From: Camellia lanceoleosa
Taxonomy: Eukaryota > Streptophyta > Magnoliopsida > Ericales > Theaceae
Assembly (NCBI GenBank): GCA_025200525.1
Contig: CM045768.1
Location: forward strand, 53,309,177-53,373,176
Length of the DNA stretch: 64,000 nucleotides
Direction of reading: 5' to 3'
The notes below the pieces were generated by a model. The model was not told where the DNA came from and searched no databases. It saw nothing but the letters and a program-made list of their open reading frames with translations. Positions within the stretch are counted from its first letter, which is position 1; every line of letters begins with the position of its first letter. The position numbers and the translations under genes were made by a program. This document shows positions 36,562-49,600 of the stretch, piece after piece.

Positions 36562-39500
36562 TGTAGCTGGTTTTTCATGCTCTTCGGAGGGGTTTATTCT
36601 TCTTGGGTACCATAGCCATATAGTTCAGACTCTCGTGATTCTGAATCTGGTTCCACAAGTGCAATATGAATCAGAAAAACAAATGAGAGTTCAAATCCGG
36701 CAAATTTTAGAAAATCCATTAAGCATTAGAGATGTCAAAAATAAACTGCATTGTCAGATTTCAGAGTCGCCACCTAAATATTTTTGAAAAATTTAGAAAA
36801 CCCATGACTCGTGCCAAAGTCCACTTGTCCGTCATAACCAAAGTGTCTCAGCTCGGGAACTTAGCTATGAGAGGGAAATGTCATGAATTGAGCACCCCAC
36901 TCACCTGATCAAAGATTAGCCTCTACTAATCATGATATGAATTTTATGGACATTGTATGCTCATGTTCTGATTATTAATATACAAACATTACTGTGTGAA
37001 GCAAACAAGTATAGACCACGTCACTTACTTTGAAATGCTTTGATTTCATGCGTTTTTGAAAAGAGTTTTGAATATGTACAACTTAAAAGGAAAGCTAGCT
37101 CATATGTACAATAATCAAAGTCATTCCAACTTAAGCGAAAAGCTTTCATCCACATGCATTCAAAGAGGTATTTCAAATAAGCACATAGCCTCATGGTAGT
37201 ATGCTTGACATAGCAACACAAACACATATATGACATGCTAAAGCAAAAATGCTCATCTAGTACTCAAACGAGGCAAGCTAAAGAAAAAGAAGATAGTTAG
37301 AAAAATGCATGATCCTAAAGAAATGCACATGACTAATGCAACACATACAAAATGCGGTTACTTGATTCGACTATGAATATGTCGTATGAATCCACTCAAA
37401 GCATGCGGTAACGCATGTATTCAAGTAAGAAATAATCAATGATATCAAGTATGATGAGCTAAACCTTAATGTATGCAAAAATGGATACAAATCATGGTAG
37501 TGATAAAAGAAAATATGATGCTATACAATTACAATAAGCATTTAAATAAAAGGGAGAAAGAAATGGGGGTTAGAAGACATACATCACATGTTACAAATTT
37601 ACCCTCGTACAAGAGGGTCCGAATGTCCTAGTTAACTAATTATAACAAACACAAATGAACTAATTAATTAACTATTACAAATCCAAATGAAAGAAACTAA
37701 TTAATTACAAATATGAATCAAAGCGGCTAATCTATAGGAATTAAACGAAAGGTGGGGAATCACGTGTGCACGGGCAAGAACATCATCCAGAAATCTCCTT
37801 TGCTTATTGCCAGAACCTGCCCTATTCACAGTCAGAAAATAGTTATGTTTAGACCTCAGAATCTGCTTTGTTTTGTTATAAAATCACCACTACCATACAA
37901 CATGCTTGGCCAACCGGCTTGATTAGATGGTCGGCCGTACAGAATAATGGCTGGTTGGCCACTATTTCTGAGGAATACTATGTTGTAACAGGACTGGAAT
38001 AGAGCAAGATAAAGTGTTTCTAAAAGCTGTTCATCCTTTCTACTTCCTCCTGTCATGAAGATTTTCAAGAAGGGAGTATGTTTGCTTCCCAAATCATTAA
38101 TCATTGCAAGTTTGTTGCATGATGAACTTAAAAACAATAAGAGAAGACTTAGCTATAAACAAAAAAGGCTATTCTCTTTATCTCCTTCCTATCATGAATT
38201 TATTCAAGGAAGAGGTAGACATACTTCACAAATCATCAAACATCACAAGATAGTATGTGATAATTATAGAGAAACTAAAATGAAAAATATAAAACAACTC
38301 AAAGATTGTAGTCAACTCCTCTCTCTACTCATGGAATAATGATGAAATATCCATTTCCATGCTTCAAAGTAGAACTAGGAGAGAGTTTTCAGCACTTCTC
38401 AATAAAGAGCTCTCTAGGAGCAACAAAGCAAGTAAGGAAAAAAAAAGAAAAGAGAAAGCTATCTATCAAAGCTTAAACACATAACTAGCCAAAGTTGTTA
38501 ACAACTCATCTTTTTCATGGATCAGAGATGAGACATCCATTTCCATGTTTTGAAAATGATCGATGAAAGAGTTTTTCAACACTTTGAACACGGAAGCTAC
38601 TACTTAGCTTCCAGATGGACAACAACTATGAAAGCAAGAAATTTAACGCTAGCTAATCAAACTTGTGGTAGGATGGCTAAGCCTAAGTTCTAATCTTTCC
38701 ATGACCACAAGGTTCCAGACATAAGGAAATCTATAACAAAGTGAAAACGATCAACTCAAACGGATTGGCCGCTATATCCTAAACATGCCAAATTTGTGAG
38801 AGCTTATAATAACACAAATATGATATTCAAAGCATAGAAAGTAAGAGCACGTGTAGCGGGAAGGACTAGGACCCTTTTATAAGCCTATATTCAAGTCATG
38901 TCACACAAAACAAGTCTAAAACAGTGCTAAAAGTGCTTAAATTGAACCAAATGAAATGAAAAGAAAGTGAAAACAAATGAGAGAAAACAAAGGGTATACA
39001 ACTAGTGAGCTAGCCAATGGAAGAATGGCTAGCCCACCCACTTTTAATCACATTTTAAGTTTAAAACAACTCTAAAACTAGTATGTAAATATAAGAAAAA
39101 GAGAGAGAAAAGATGATGAAAAAGGTTCAAAGTTTACCTCTTGAAAGAGAGAATGATTTTTGTAGTTCACAAACCTCAAGCTAAACACTCTCAAGTATTT
39201 GAAATTCTATTCAAAATCTTAGCAAAAAACTTCAAGTCTAAGCTTATATGGTGTATCTATAATGTAAGAGGGTAGAGAGTGTGTTAGGCAAGCCTTAGGC
39301 TCTTGGCAAATTTTTCTAACCCCAAACCATGAAGAGGGTTGTATTCATAGACTTTTAGCTTTTCACATTGGAAATATATGCAAAAGAGACAGTTGGTCCA
39401 AAGCTCGTGCATGGGAGTAGCTGGCTGTTGCAAAATATCTTCTGCGTAGAACATGGCCTACGTAGGGCTGAGCAAGGAATCCGTGAAATCCGTAATCCGA

Positions 39501-40341
39501 TCCAGTCCAGTCCAATCCGATAGGTTTGGATTGGTTTTTTAAATCTGTGGTTCGGTTCTTGATTGAAAAATTAAAAATCTGTACTCCACAGATTGGTTCT
39601 AGATTGAACCCCACGGTTCCGTTTTGGAACTGATTCGGACTGTATACAAATAGTCTATATTTTTATTATGCATCCTCCTCTATAGTATCTTCTCTTATTC
39701 CATATAAAACCTAAACTCAAATTCTTTTATTACTTTTGTTTGTTAGTTTTTAGCTTTAATTTGTAATAGTCTAAATACTTATAATGAAACCAATTTTCTT
39801 ATGGTTGTTTAAATTCTAGAATAGTATGTCGCTATTATAGAAATACATGTTATTATTGTGGAACTAATATAGTGCTATGTTTATGTTTTTATGAAATTAA
39901 AGTGTTATATATATATATTTGTTATTTAATTATGTGAATCTGTGGTCCTAAACCGATCCAATCTGTGTTTAAATGGATTGGTTCAGATTAGTTCCATGAT
40001 TTAAACGGATTGGATTGGTTTGAATCTTTCAGGAACCGTAAATAACGGATTGGTCTTGGTTTTATCCCAATCCGGTCCAATCCGGAGCATGCTCACCCCT
40101 AGGCCTACGGTCGGCCCAATCAAAATGGCTTGCCGGCCATCTGTTGGTCAGCTGTTCTCTGAGTGGTCAGGCTAGAAAAAATAAGGTTTTGGTCAAAATG
40201 GGGTGCAAGGTTTAGGTTTTGAAGCTCAAAATTGTATCATTTTGCTGAAGATTCGAATGATTATACAACGTAACATTTCATCATCGAGTGTTTAAAGTGA
40301 AGCGCTCAAGTCTTAAGGGCGATCAAAATGGGGTGTCTACA
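36562..40341 (-). mobile_element. LTR L4, inverted and diverged member of the same LTR family
   Basis: Read on the minus strand it begins TGTAGACACCCCATTTTGA at 40341 and ends CTACA at 36562. It retains the landmark order of L1-L3: the TGGCCG-rich part (around 37900-37960), GGGGTTAGAAAAATTTGCC after a TATA-like box near 39340, and the 3' block near 36770-36880 (compare ACGGACACGTGGCC...GGTGGCGACTCTG of L3). It has many indels and substitutions and a MITE at 39463-40101. It is clearly older than the plus-strand LTRs. Confidence 0.82.
39463..40101. mobile_element. hAT-type MITE, 639 bp, in LTR L4
   Basis: Terminal inverted repeats TAGGGCTGAGCA / TGCTCACCCCTA are flanked by a perfect 8-bp duplication GGCCTACG (39455-39462 and 40102-40109). 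The subterminal regions are full of GGATTGGTT/AATCCGATCC words, as expected for transposase binding in hAT elements. No coding sequence. Confidence 0.92.
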
Positions 40342-41379
40342 ATAATCAGACAACTTTTCTCATTTCAAAACTCATTTTAAAAATTCAAAACTCAATTCAA
40401 AATTTAATTCAAAACTCTTTTTAAACCTTATAACCAAACAAATTTTCTATTTTCAAATCATAATTCAACAATTCACAAATGCAAAATACAATTTCATTCT
40501 CAAATCATGATACCAAACGCAACCTTACTGGGCCATAATCTCTATTATCATTTTATTTAGGTTATTCTATTTTATGATACAAAGAAGTGAATGGTACTAA
40601 AATAACAGTAAACTCATCATATACTGCCAATAGTTACATATGTTTATATGTTAGCTTATTTTTTTTTTTAAAAATACAACAAAAATAGTACGAACTATGG
40701 AAGCATTAAGATACTAAAAGATAAAATAGGTTAAAAAGTCAATAAAATAAAATATCACATCCAAATCATAATCATTTTATTTTTTTTTCACAAAAGTAAA
40801 AAAATAAAAATAAAAAATAAAAAAAATCAACATAAACGAACTTTTTAATCCCAAATTAAAATAGTCACAAAGTCAACTAAAAAAATTAATTGCCAAATGA
40901 CGACTAAGTGATCATGATTTTTAATAAGTTTTTCTTTGCAGGAGAACAAAAATGTTTAAGAGCTCTAAAGGAGCTCTAAGGGTGGGCCTCACACCATTGG
41001 TGTGATGTTTTGGCCTTTTTTTAATTTTTTTTTTAATCTTTTATGCCACATCAATAGAGCATAATTAGAGTTCCAAAATTAGGGGATGTATCATTACCCT
41101 AAGGAGAATTGTATTCCTGATTCATTCTTATTATTTAGTTCTTATGACTCTAGACAAAATAGGACAGCATAATTTTATAAGTACCAAATTCAGTGTAGAA
41201 CATGTATTATACATATATTCGTACAATGCTTCTTGTTGTATATTATGCCTAGAATTAAACAATTAATGACGGAGCACCCATATCTGGTAGTTTTGTTACT
41301 TTCATCAATGATAACTGCACAAGGTCACCAAGCCCGAGCATCTCTAATGGCTTGCAATTGAAGCTGCAATTGTCAAATT
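40342..41379. other. AT-rich intergenic sequence
   Basis: It lies beyond the outer edge of L4. It has runs of A/T (40650-40670, 40780-40830) and words such as 'AAAAAGTCAAC' also seen at 45430-45650 and 58500-58610, but no gene or complete element I can delimit. Confidence 0.5.
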
Positions 41380-41859
41380 ATGACAGCAGTTGATAGAAAA
41401 TCACTTCTAATAGTAAGTTTTAGCAGCTGCTATCTTTGGCAAATGCTAAAACTTCTGTCAAATATGTCACAAGCTAAGTCAAGTTTAACCAACCGTTCTC
41501 TTCTTTTCTCATCATCCTTTCCAAACACAGAAGCAATTTTCATCCAAAAACCACAAAAAATTCAAATAGAAGCAATTTCCAAACACAAAAACAATTTCCA
41601 AATACAAAAGCAAGCTAGCAAAATTTCAATTTTAGCAATTTCAAGCAATAAAAATTATAAAATCAACACAATGAAGTCAAAAAAAAAAAAAAAAAACCTA
41701 ACAGAAAGAGAGAACGAATTCATTAGGGTTTCGACCACTAAGGACGAAGAGGTTTCTTTATTGAGGACAAAGGGGTTCGATCAAACCCTGATGATTGTGA
41801 ATCAAATTCATTTTCTAAACCAAAGACAAAGACTAAATGGATCGAGAAAAAGAGAGACA

Positions 41860-42296
41860 GAGATAGACAGACAGACAGACAGACAGATAGATAAATAGAC
41901 AGACAGACCTGGGTTCTCGATCAAACTTGGAACGGTGGCGTTTGGAGTCAGATCTGGTGGTCTTTGGTTCAATTGCCAATCGTGGGGAGGAGCTTGCATC
42001 ATCGTAGATCAATATTGAGAGCAGAGAGAGAAGTTCAGAATCTGGGAGAGAAGTTCAAAGTTAGAGAGACAGAGGATTGAGATAAAGAGAAGGGTGGGGG
42101 TAGACGGCGGGGAGGAGCTTACGCCGTCGCCGATTAATATGGAGAGCAGAGAGAGAAGAGATAAATCTGAGAGAGCAGTTCAGAATCAGAGAGAGAAAGG
42201 AGTGAGATAGAGAGAGGAGTGAGGGGGTAGACAGCGGGGAGCCGATCAGTGTGGAAAGCAGAAAAAAAGTTTAGAATTTAAGCGGAAGTTTAGAAT

Positions 42297-42339
<43 letters not shown>

Positions 42340-42440
42340 GTGAGATAAAGAGAGGGGTCGCCGATCAGTATGAAGAGAGAAGAGATATAGGGAGAGAAGA
42401 GAGATAGAGAGTATCTAGAGAATAGAGAGAGGAAGATGAT
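41860..42440. repeat. Microsatellites and degenerate purine-rich repeats
   Basis: (GACA)n with GATA interruptions lies at 41866-41908 and (GA)n at 42301-42336. Between them a purine-rich unit of about 120 bp, containing GGGGAGGAGCTT and GATCAATATTGAGAGCAGAG, recurs near 41983, 42109, 42236 and 42355 with heavy drift. Confidence 0.75.
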
Positions 42441-42714
42441 TCTAGACAATAGAGATCTCAGCCATTGGAAATAAGAGATAGAGTGTCTTGGAATGTGTAG
42501 AATGAGTCCAATGGCTCTATTTCAATCTAAAAGTAAAAAAACAGCTATTTTTCCAATGAGACAAAACTCTAACAGCTATAATTAAACGACTATTTTTCTT
42601 TCAAATTGAGTAATATAAATACACATACCTTGTTTTTGTTTCACCAATTTGAGTTCATAGCAACAATTTTTCTTTCAATTATATTTTTCTTTTCTATTTT
42701 TTACACAATTAGTA

Positions 42715-43700
42715 TGGAAGGTTCATCAAAAATAAAGAGAGGAAAATCATTCACCACTCAAGAAGATGTGGCAATTTGTAAAGCTTGGTGTCACATTATC
42801 GAAGACCCAATTATTGGAAATTCGTAAACACATGCTCATTTTTGGGGAAGAATTTTTGAAAATTATTGCTCGTTGCAGAATGATCACTTAAGAACACAAG
42901 TGTCTATCTCATCTCGATGAGGTGTAATCATGAAATGTTGCAACAAATTTAGTGGGTGTTTAGCGCAAGTCGAAAATCTACACCCAAGTAGGATGTCTCA
43001 AGTTGATATAATAAGATTTTATCTTCATTTATTATGTTAGTTTTTTTATTTATTTATTTTGTCTTATATAAAAATACACTAATTAATTAATTTAGTATTT
43101 TATTAATATAGATGCTTCAAGAGAAATTGTTATACCATCAAGATGAAAACAAACATTTTGCTTTTGAACATTGTTAGTCAATCTTGCAAAACAATATCAG
43201 GTGGCAAGATGTAACTCCTATGAACACGGTGAAGTCAAGGATACATACACAATTTTCTTTTAATTCAGCCCCCGATTCCCCTATGGATAATTGCATTTCT
43301 CTTGAAGACGACAATAGTCCAAGTGTTGGTAATAATCCAATCGGTGAGGGTAGTGTCTTTGCAAGGTGTAAAAGGCCTATAGGTAGGAAAGCTGTAAAAG
43401 AATTATTTTGGAGAGATCAAGTCATTGAAGCTGAAGTCCAAAAAATGAGCATACAATTGAAGACATTTAACAAACACCTTGTTGAGAAGAAAAAGAAAAA
43501 AGCTGAAAGAGAAAAAAAAAAAAGATTCAAGCACTGCAGGAGATGAAAGAACTTGAGATCAAAAGACAAGAACATGAGATCAAAAGACATGAACATGAGA
43601 TCAAAAAGGAATAACATTTGATAATGACTACGGACATTTCTCATTTGGACCCTCAGATGAAAGCATATTACACAATGCGAAAAAATGAGATTTTCTTCAA
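42715..43700 (+). pseudogene. Myb/SANT + NAM-associated C-terminal domain protein (PIF/Harbinger ORF1-like), degenerate
   Basis: MEGSSKIKRGKSFTTQEDVA followed by ICKAWCHIIEDPIIGNS is the trihelix/Myb-like start found in NAM-associated proteins (often named 'glutathione S-transferase T3-like'). After a TAA at 42825 the frame continues HAHFWGRIFENYCSLQND and CCNKFSGCLAQVENLHPS with another stop. An intron-like A/T-rich gap follows, then ENKHFAFEHC-stop (about 43172). The C-terminal part from 43184 has RPIGRKAVKELFWRDQ, a Lys-rich coiled coil and, after a poly-A frameshift near 43520, TDISHLDPQMKAYYTMRKNE, the conserved end. There are at least four lesions. PIF/Harbinger elements carry such a gene next to their transposase, but no transposase or clear TIRs were found here. 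Confidence 0.75.
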
Positions 43701-43848
43701 GTGGTTCGCACATGTTAGTAACCCAAATTACTATTTTCCCTTGCCTTCTGATGAATAATTATGAGAGAATGTATTTTTTAATTTTGCAATGTCATTTATT
43801 GTTTTTTAATGTATTTTTAATTTTGCAATGTCAACCCAAATTACAATT

Positions 43849-44247
43849 TGTGGAGGCCGAATATAATTAATGAGGAAGAGGTTAAGGCATCCGATTGAGA
43901 CATCAGGCCGAAGACAATTTGCCCTTTACCAGGGGCTCATGAAGCCGAATATACGAATCAGCCATATGAGGAGCTGAATGAGAGCCAACACTCAATTGGA
44001 GGGCCGACTAAATAACTATTTGCTAGATCAAGAGTGGGCCCAACCCTAGGCCCAGACTTAATATAAAAAGGGAGGAATGTCAACCAAAGGGAGGTATGTG
44101 TGAAAACAAAAACGATAATTTGAGATAAAAGTAAATTTGTGAGGGTACTGACTTGTTTATCGGAGTGCTAATTCCAGCACCCCCAACCGAAGTATTCATC
44201 CCTAACGTCTACTGGATCCAAGAGTATTTCCAAACCACCACACCACA
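43849..44247 (+). mobile_element. Short LTR (399 bp) of another LTR element
   Basis: It begins TGTGGAGGCCGAATATAATT and ends CACCACA, directly before a primer-binding site. TATAAAA at 44062 in TTAATATAAAAAGGGAGG is the likely promoter. No matching 3' LTR was found downstream before 46600, so this is a 5' remnant. Confidence 0.7.
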
Positions 44248-44249
44248 AT

Positions 44250-44267
44250 TGGCGCCGTTTGTGGGAA
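44250..44267 (+). promoter_or_regulatory. Primer-binding site TGGCGCCGTTTGTGGGAA
   Basis: It starts 2 bp after the LTR end CACA and begins with the obligatory TGG. The TGGCGCCGT...GTGGGAA form is a common plant Ty3-gypsy primer-binding site, different from the tRNA-Arg site of the Ogre-type elements here. Confidence 0.7.
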
Positions 44268-44433
44268 TACCCAAGTGCGTCCATGACAAGCATGATAGAT
44301 AATCCTTCAATAGTTGCTGACGATGTTACACCAAGAAATGACATTACTTCAAGAAACATGCTTAGATCGGAGAATATCACCGCGCGAAGGGCCATGAATT
44401 TTGACCCAGTAGCTCAAACCTCACCCTCAACTT

Positions 44434-45384
44434 TTGTATAAGAGATTATGCAGACGATCATGGATTAAGCAAAACGAAACGAACAACGTCACTTCACATT
44501 TAAATATACTGATTAATTGGTCTCTTCCTTTGGGGAAAATTAAACTTGGGTGTGCGCGTAGAGATCTAGGAGAAAGAGGTTTCGGTGGAGTTTTCCGCAA
44601 TGAAGGAGGAGTATGGCTATATGGTTTCTTTAGAAAGCTCGAGAACTGTTATAGCCTTGAAGCTAAAATATGGGGCATTTATCGTGGTCTTACAATTGTT
44701 TTGGAGAAAGGCCCTCGCGAAGTTATCATTGAGACTGATTCAACTATGGCTAAGGAACTGCTCACTAAGGGCCCTCCTTCAAACTGTCCATACCGAAGCA
44801 TTATGGAGGACTCTCGCCACTTGATCCAACAGTGCAGCTGCATAATCCAACACATCCTACAAGAAGCAAATCAGTATGCAAATAAGAGTGCAAAAATGGC
44901 CCGCGGCCCGGAGTGGGCCAAACCAGTTTGGGCCCGGGCCTAGGCTCGAGCCCAGCTTGAGACCCTGCGTCTGGGCCATCATTTTGAAGCTTAGCTCGGC
45001 CTACCAAAGGCCTAATGTCTTTTTTAGTAGAAAATAATAAAATTTTGATAAAAAAAATTTAAAAAAACAAAAAAAAATTGTTCAGGCCCGCCCAAGCCTG
45101 CCCTAAGCCCAGGCCCACTAGCCTGGCCCAGCTCGAGGCTTGAATACCCCGTGGGCCTAATTTTCTGGCTCGTGGCCCAGCCCGGCCCGACCTGAATTTT
45201 GGCGCGAGCCCATGAGGCCCAACATGGGCCAGGTTGGGCCAAATTTACACCCCTATATGCAAACAAGCTTGCTAATATAGGAACTGCTCAATCAGAGATG
45301 CTAGTGGTGGTGGAAGAGCCACCTGTTGAAGTGCGAAGCCAAATTCTTGCTGATATGGTGGGAGTGGAATACATGAGGATCTAA
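44434..45384 (+). pseudogene. RNase H-like (RVT_3 type) domain gene interrupted by a MITE
   Basis: The segment NWSLPLGKIKLGCARRDLGE, then GFGGVFRNEGGVWLYGF, SLEAKIWGIYRGLTIVLEKG, EVIIETDSTMAKELL, and CPYRSIMEDSRHLIQQCSCI is the plant RNase H fold used at the end of LINE-type proteins and in stand-alone 'RNase H domain' genes. The first catalytic Asp region (normally LNVDGA) is degraded to KLGCARRD, while the Glu and second Asp are kept. Within EANQYANK a 373-bp MITE splits the frame. Removing it and one copy of TATGCAAA rejoins YANKLANIGTAQSEMLVV and VRSQILADMVGVEYMRI, ending at TAA 45382. Upstream 44278-44441 is an unrelated short frame following the LTR leader. Confidence 0.82.
44883..45255. 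mobile_element. hAT-type MITE, 373 bp, inserted in the RNase H-like gene
   Basis: The ends TAAGAGTGCAAAAATGGCCC and GGGCCAAATTTACACCCCTA are imperfect inverted repeats of the TAGGGGTGTAAA type. The 8-bp duplication TATGCAAA is perfect (44875-44882 and 45256-45263). The interior is dominated by GGCCCGGCC/GGGCC words (44895-45240), and no protein is encoded. Confidence 0.92.
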
Positions 45385-46605
45385 GCCCTATGTTCATAAC
45401 TCTGTTTTATTTTATTTTATTTTGTTTTAGTTTACTACCTCGTTTGGCAAATTAACATTTTAGCAAAAAAGTCAAAAAATTACTAATAAAACCAAAAAAC
45501 CTATAACCTATATCAAAAAGTCAAAAATTTTATTTTCTCTCTACTTTTTGCATATTTTTTCGTAAAAAGCCAAAAAATTACCCCAAATATACTAATTTTT
45601 TTAACTCATATTTTAGCAAAAAAGTCAAAAAATAACTAAAATAACCTATTCCGAAACGAGTTGTTGTCTTGTTGTTTTCTTATTTCCTTTTCCAATGTAC
45701 CAAAAAAGAAAAATCATAGATTTAAAACAAGGGAAATGAAAACAAAAAACAAAAAGAAAATATTAAATAAAGTGAAAGAATCTAATTTTTAATTTTTATA
45801 TTTTTCATTATAAATCAAAATCTAAACATAATGTATCACTATAGGTCTAATCTTTCCTAGAAACACTGTAGTTCAATTATCTTGTCCTTTATGAATTGCT
45901 AAAATTTTTTTGCCCTTGATTTGTGTTGTTTGATCAAATGCCGGCTTTTTTAAGAGAGGTAAGGAGAGGAGAGCGAAGGGAGAGGAGAGGAGAAATGGCC
46001 CGGTGGTAAAGGATCAAAATGAGTGCTTCACTATGAGAGAATTCCTAGAGACGTCATGTTAACGACTTCATAATAAAATAAATCAAATAAGATAACAACA
46101 ATCATAATTATAGTACAAATGAAACGAAGTAAGCCACTATTACAATCATAATTATAGAAATTATAGACAAATGTCAAGAGCACATACAACAAATGTTAAC
46201 AATTACACCAGGGAGGAAGTTTTGTAGAAGCAAGGAGGGGAGAGGGAACTAAAACTAAATGGATTGAAATAATAAACAAAAACATGACAAAGCACGATAA
46301 ACTGAAGTTATTGAGCTTGAAAAAGTGAAATGGCGAAAACAAAATTTATCTAGCATTCCCATTATTGAAGGTTTTGCTAAGTTGAAATTGAGTTGTATGG
46401 TGAAATTCTACTGTACTCTTTTGATCCTTGAATTTATCCTATACCAAAAAACTAACCACATAATTAATTTACCCTCTGTATATGTATAATTAATCAACTA
46501 AAGAAATATCTCCAAATTCATCGATTTTTTCCCTGATCGAGACTCTAAATTCATCGATTCCCTCCCTCTTTCCAGCATCTGTCAGTTCTTTAGGTAAAGT
46601 TCATA
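45385..46605. other. AT-rich intergenic sequence, 3' flank of the telomere-binding gene
   Basis: At 45430-45660 a block from CTCGTTTGGCAAATTA to ATTCCGAAACGAG has short inverted ends and many 'AGCAAAAAAGTC' words, suggesting a decayed MITE without visible target duplication. The remainder is unremarkable. The 3' untranslated region of the minus-strand gene must lie in the right-hand part, below 46605. Confidence 0.5.
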
Positions 46606-49600
46606 CTAGGGTTGTATGGCTTGCTGTAGGGAATTGTGAGTTTCAACAGCTAGGACCCTATGCAAGAGCTCTTGCGGAAGAACCACTCCTCTCCTTTTGT
46701 TGACAGGTCTTTTGGCTGTTCTCACTAGCGATCTCCACTTATCCTACAACAATTCACCGTCCACATCAAGTGAGCATACTTTTAAATGATACAATACATG
46801 TCAAGAAGATAGAGATAAGCATCTTAAAATGGAGCTACTTTAAGCATGGAAAAGAATAAGTAAATTCTGGTGCTTTTTTTATTTCCCCTTTTCTTTTTTG
46901 AAGTGGGAATTCTATTACTTGGTAGAGTGCAGTGCACCTCTTTCTTCACTCTGAAAATAAATCTTCAACTTCTTACTTTTTGTTCTTTTGGCAAGGAGGA
47001 AGGGAAGAAGATAAAGAGTCGAGTGATAATCAAACAGTTCATCAGAGTAACAACTAAAAATCTAAGAAAACACATCTTCAAATTCACAAGTAAGCATGGA
47101 AAGGTGGTAGTAAAGTCATCACCTTCAAATCTGTATGTGTCCGTTTACTGGCATTTCCAAAAGCTTGTTCCCTAATTTTTGTCCATCTGCAGAATAGAAA
47201 TACTGATTGAAACTTCACCCATTGCAAAATAGGGAATAATATGCCACAAAATCGCAAATTTCAAACCAATTTAAGATCATATCCATCGAGTCCTTGCAGA
47301 ATAAAAGAAAAGAAATCTGACATGCTTTGAGCCAAAAAAATGCTGAAATTTAGGCTTTGATGAGTCCAATTTGTGTTACACATGCACGATCCAGCTTTAT
47401 AGTCTCAGAAAAATACATTTGTTAATTTTCCCAGAGGGCAAGTTCAGATGATACAACCACAGATTGTAGTTGATAGGTTAGTTTTCTGAAACATACCTTC
47501 CAGTTCCAAGCTCCTCAACCGCTTGAACCAGTGCTTCAACTTCAGATTTAGAGAAAACTTCAGACTTACGACGCTGAGCATTCTTAGATGAATCGGATTT
47601 TTGGTGCACAGAGCTCACGTCCAGTTGCTCCACACTTGTTGCAGGAAAGGCAATGACCTCCATAGATGTAGTGTTTTTGCCTATTAACTTGTTCGTCTGA
47701 GACTCCACCAGGTCATGATCACCTTGAATATCATTGTCCAAATTGCGTAATAGCGGATCTGGTGAGGTATCAGAAGTTCCCTGAACCTGATGAACTACAA
47801 CAGGGTTGGGGAAGTACCTAGTAACAATAGCAGTTAGTTATTAGCTGAATGGCATCTGGCATTAATTTGTCATAGTTTGAAAGATGTAATTAGAACCTAT
47901 GTTACACGGACTTGGGTACGGTATCGGGTGCGGGTATATATCTAGGGGTCGTATACTTCAAAATTAAAAATTGAGGATACGTGGATATGTATCCAAATTT
48001 AGATACGGGTACGGGGATACGTTAAATAGATTTTTAAAAAATATATATATTTATTATATGAAGATGAGTTATATTATATAAATAACAAATAAAAATTATT
48101 TTAGATATAAAACAAATTATATTATATATGATAAAATAAGTTATTTTTATTTTAGACATAAAAATTATATTATTTATGATATATTATATTATTTAATTTT
48201 TTTTTGATGAATAATATTATATATTATTATATTAATATAATTTATACTATCTATTATATATTAATGTAAATGTAATATGAATAATAATTTACAAAAATTA
48301 TTGTTATATATGATATTTTAAGAAATAATAATTAGATGTTTTATTATATATGGTAAAAATTATAATTTATAAATTATATTATATATGATCAATATATATG
48401 ATCATTAAAACAGAGACGAAGAGAGAGTGAAGCAGAGACGAGACGAAGAGAGAGAGAAGCAGAGACGAAGAGAGATGAAGACGATCGAGATCGACAGTAA
48501 GGGAAGAGAGTGACGAAAATGATCGAAGCCCTAGACGAAGACGATCGTGATCAATAGTGAGAGCCCTAATCGTGATCGATGATCGAAGCCAACAGCGACT
48601 AGGTTCTCTCTTCCTTTCTCCTCTTTCATTTCTTCACTGTCTGTAAAGAGCTGTGTCCGAGAGAGAAGAGGCGAATCTGACACAGATCCCACACCTGCAT
48701 CCGTGTCGTGTCGTGTCGACACGGGTACTTCGCCCCAAAGTGCTGAGTCCATGTAACATAGATTAGAACTCTCTTCTCATTAGGGGTGTAAACGGTTCAG
48801 TTCGGTCAACATTAAGAGTATATTCACCACCAAACCGATCCTTTCGGTTTTTATGATTGAGAAACCGATACAGACCATATGCTATAGTTCAGTTTTATCG
48901 ATTTTGTCGGTTTGATGTAGAAGAGAACTTTGCATGAAATTTTAAAAGGTTTTATAGTAGATTATAGAATTTTATATTGAAAATTAATGAATAAAATATA
49001 TGAAAATTGCTCTATAAATGTTTTTCTTCCTAATTTTTATCACAAAAGTGTATTATATTAGTTACTTCTCATATAATATTCAAGAAATTATAATATAAAA
49101 ATATTTAAATATAATATTCGGTTGGTTCGGTTTGCATCGGTATAAAAAGTTTCAAAACCAAAACAGACCATATGTTATGATATGAACAACAGACCAAAAA
49201 CTAAAATTTCGGTTGGTTTTGATCGGTCGGCTCGATTTTATCGGTTTTTCTTATATTCCTACTTCTCGTGTAACGAAATATTTATAGATCTTAAAATCTT
49301 ATTGTCTATAGAATTACCACAAGAAGTATTAGTATAAATTTTCTACTTATGCATCCATATACAAAAGACATTGTCTCAAGTCCTCATTTTTTCAGTAGAA
49401 TATCCAAAATTAAAGTAGACTCAAGCTGTTCATTATGCTTTGTTAAAACAAACAAGTTTGACAATGTTTAATTTACTGCAAGCCTGAACTGAAATTGTTC
49501 TCAGAAGGGGATAGATAATGTAATTTGCTATTTCAGAACTTCTACCATTTAATTGAAATCCTCAAAATCTAAAGCCACATGAAGATTAGAGCTCACAGAA

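Noticed and set aside
41380..41898. 172-codon plus-strand frame
   Set aside because: Low-complexity A-rich and GACA-repeat sequence; no domain, and the C-terminus is the microsatellite.
45430..45660. Possible MITE with CTCGTTT / AAACGAG ends
   Set aside because: Inverted ends are only about 7 bp and no target duplication is present; left as a note in the flank entry.
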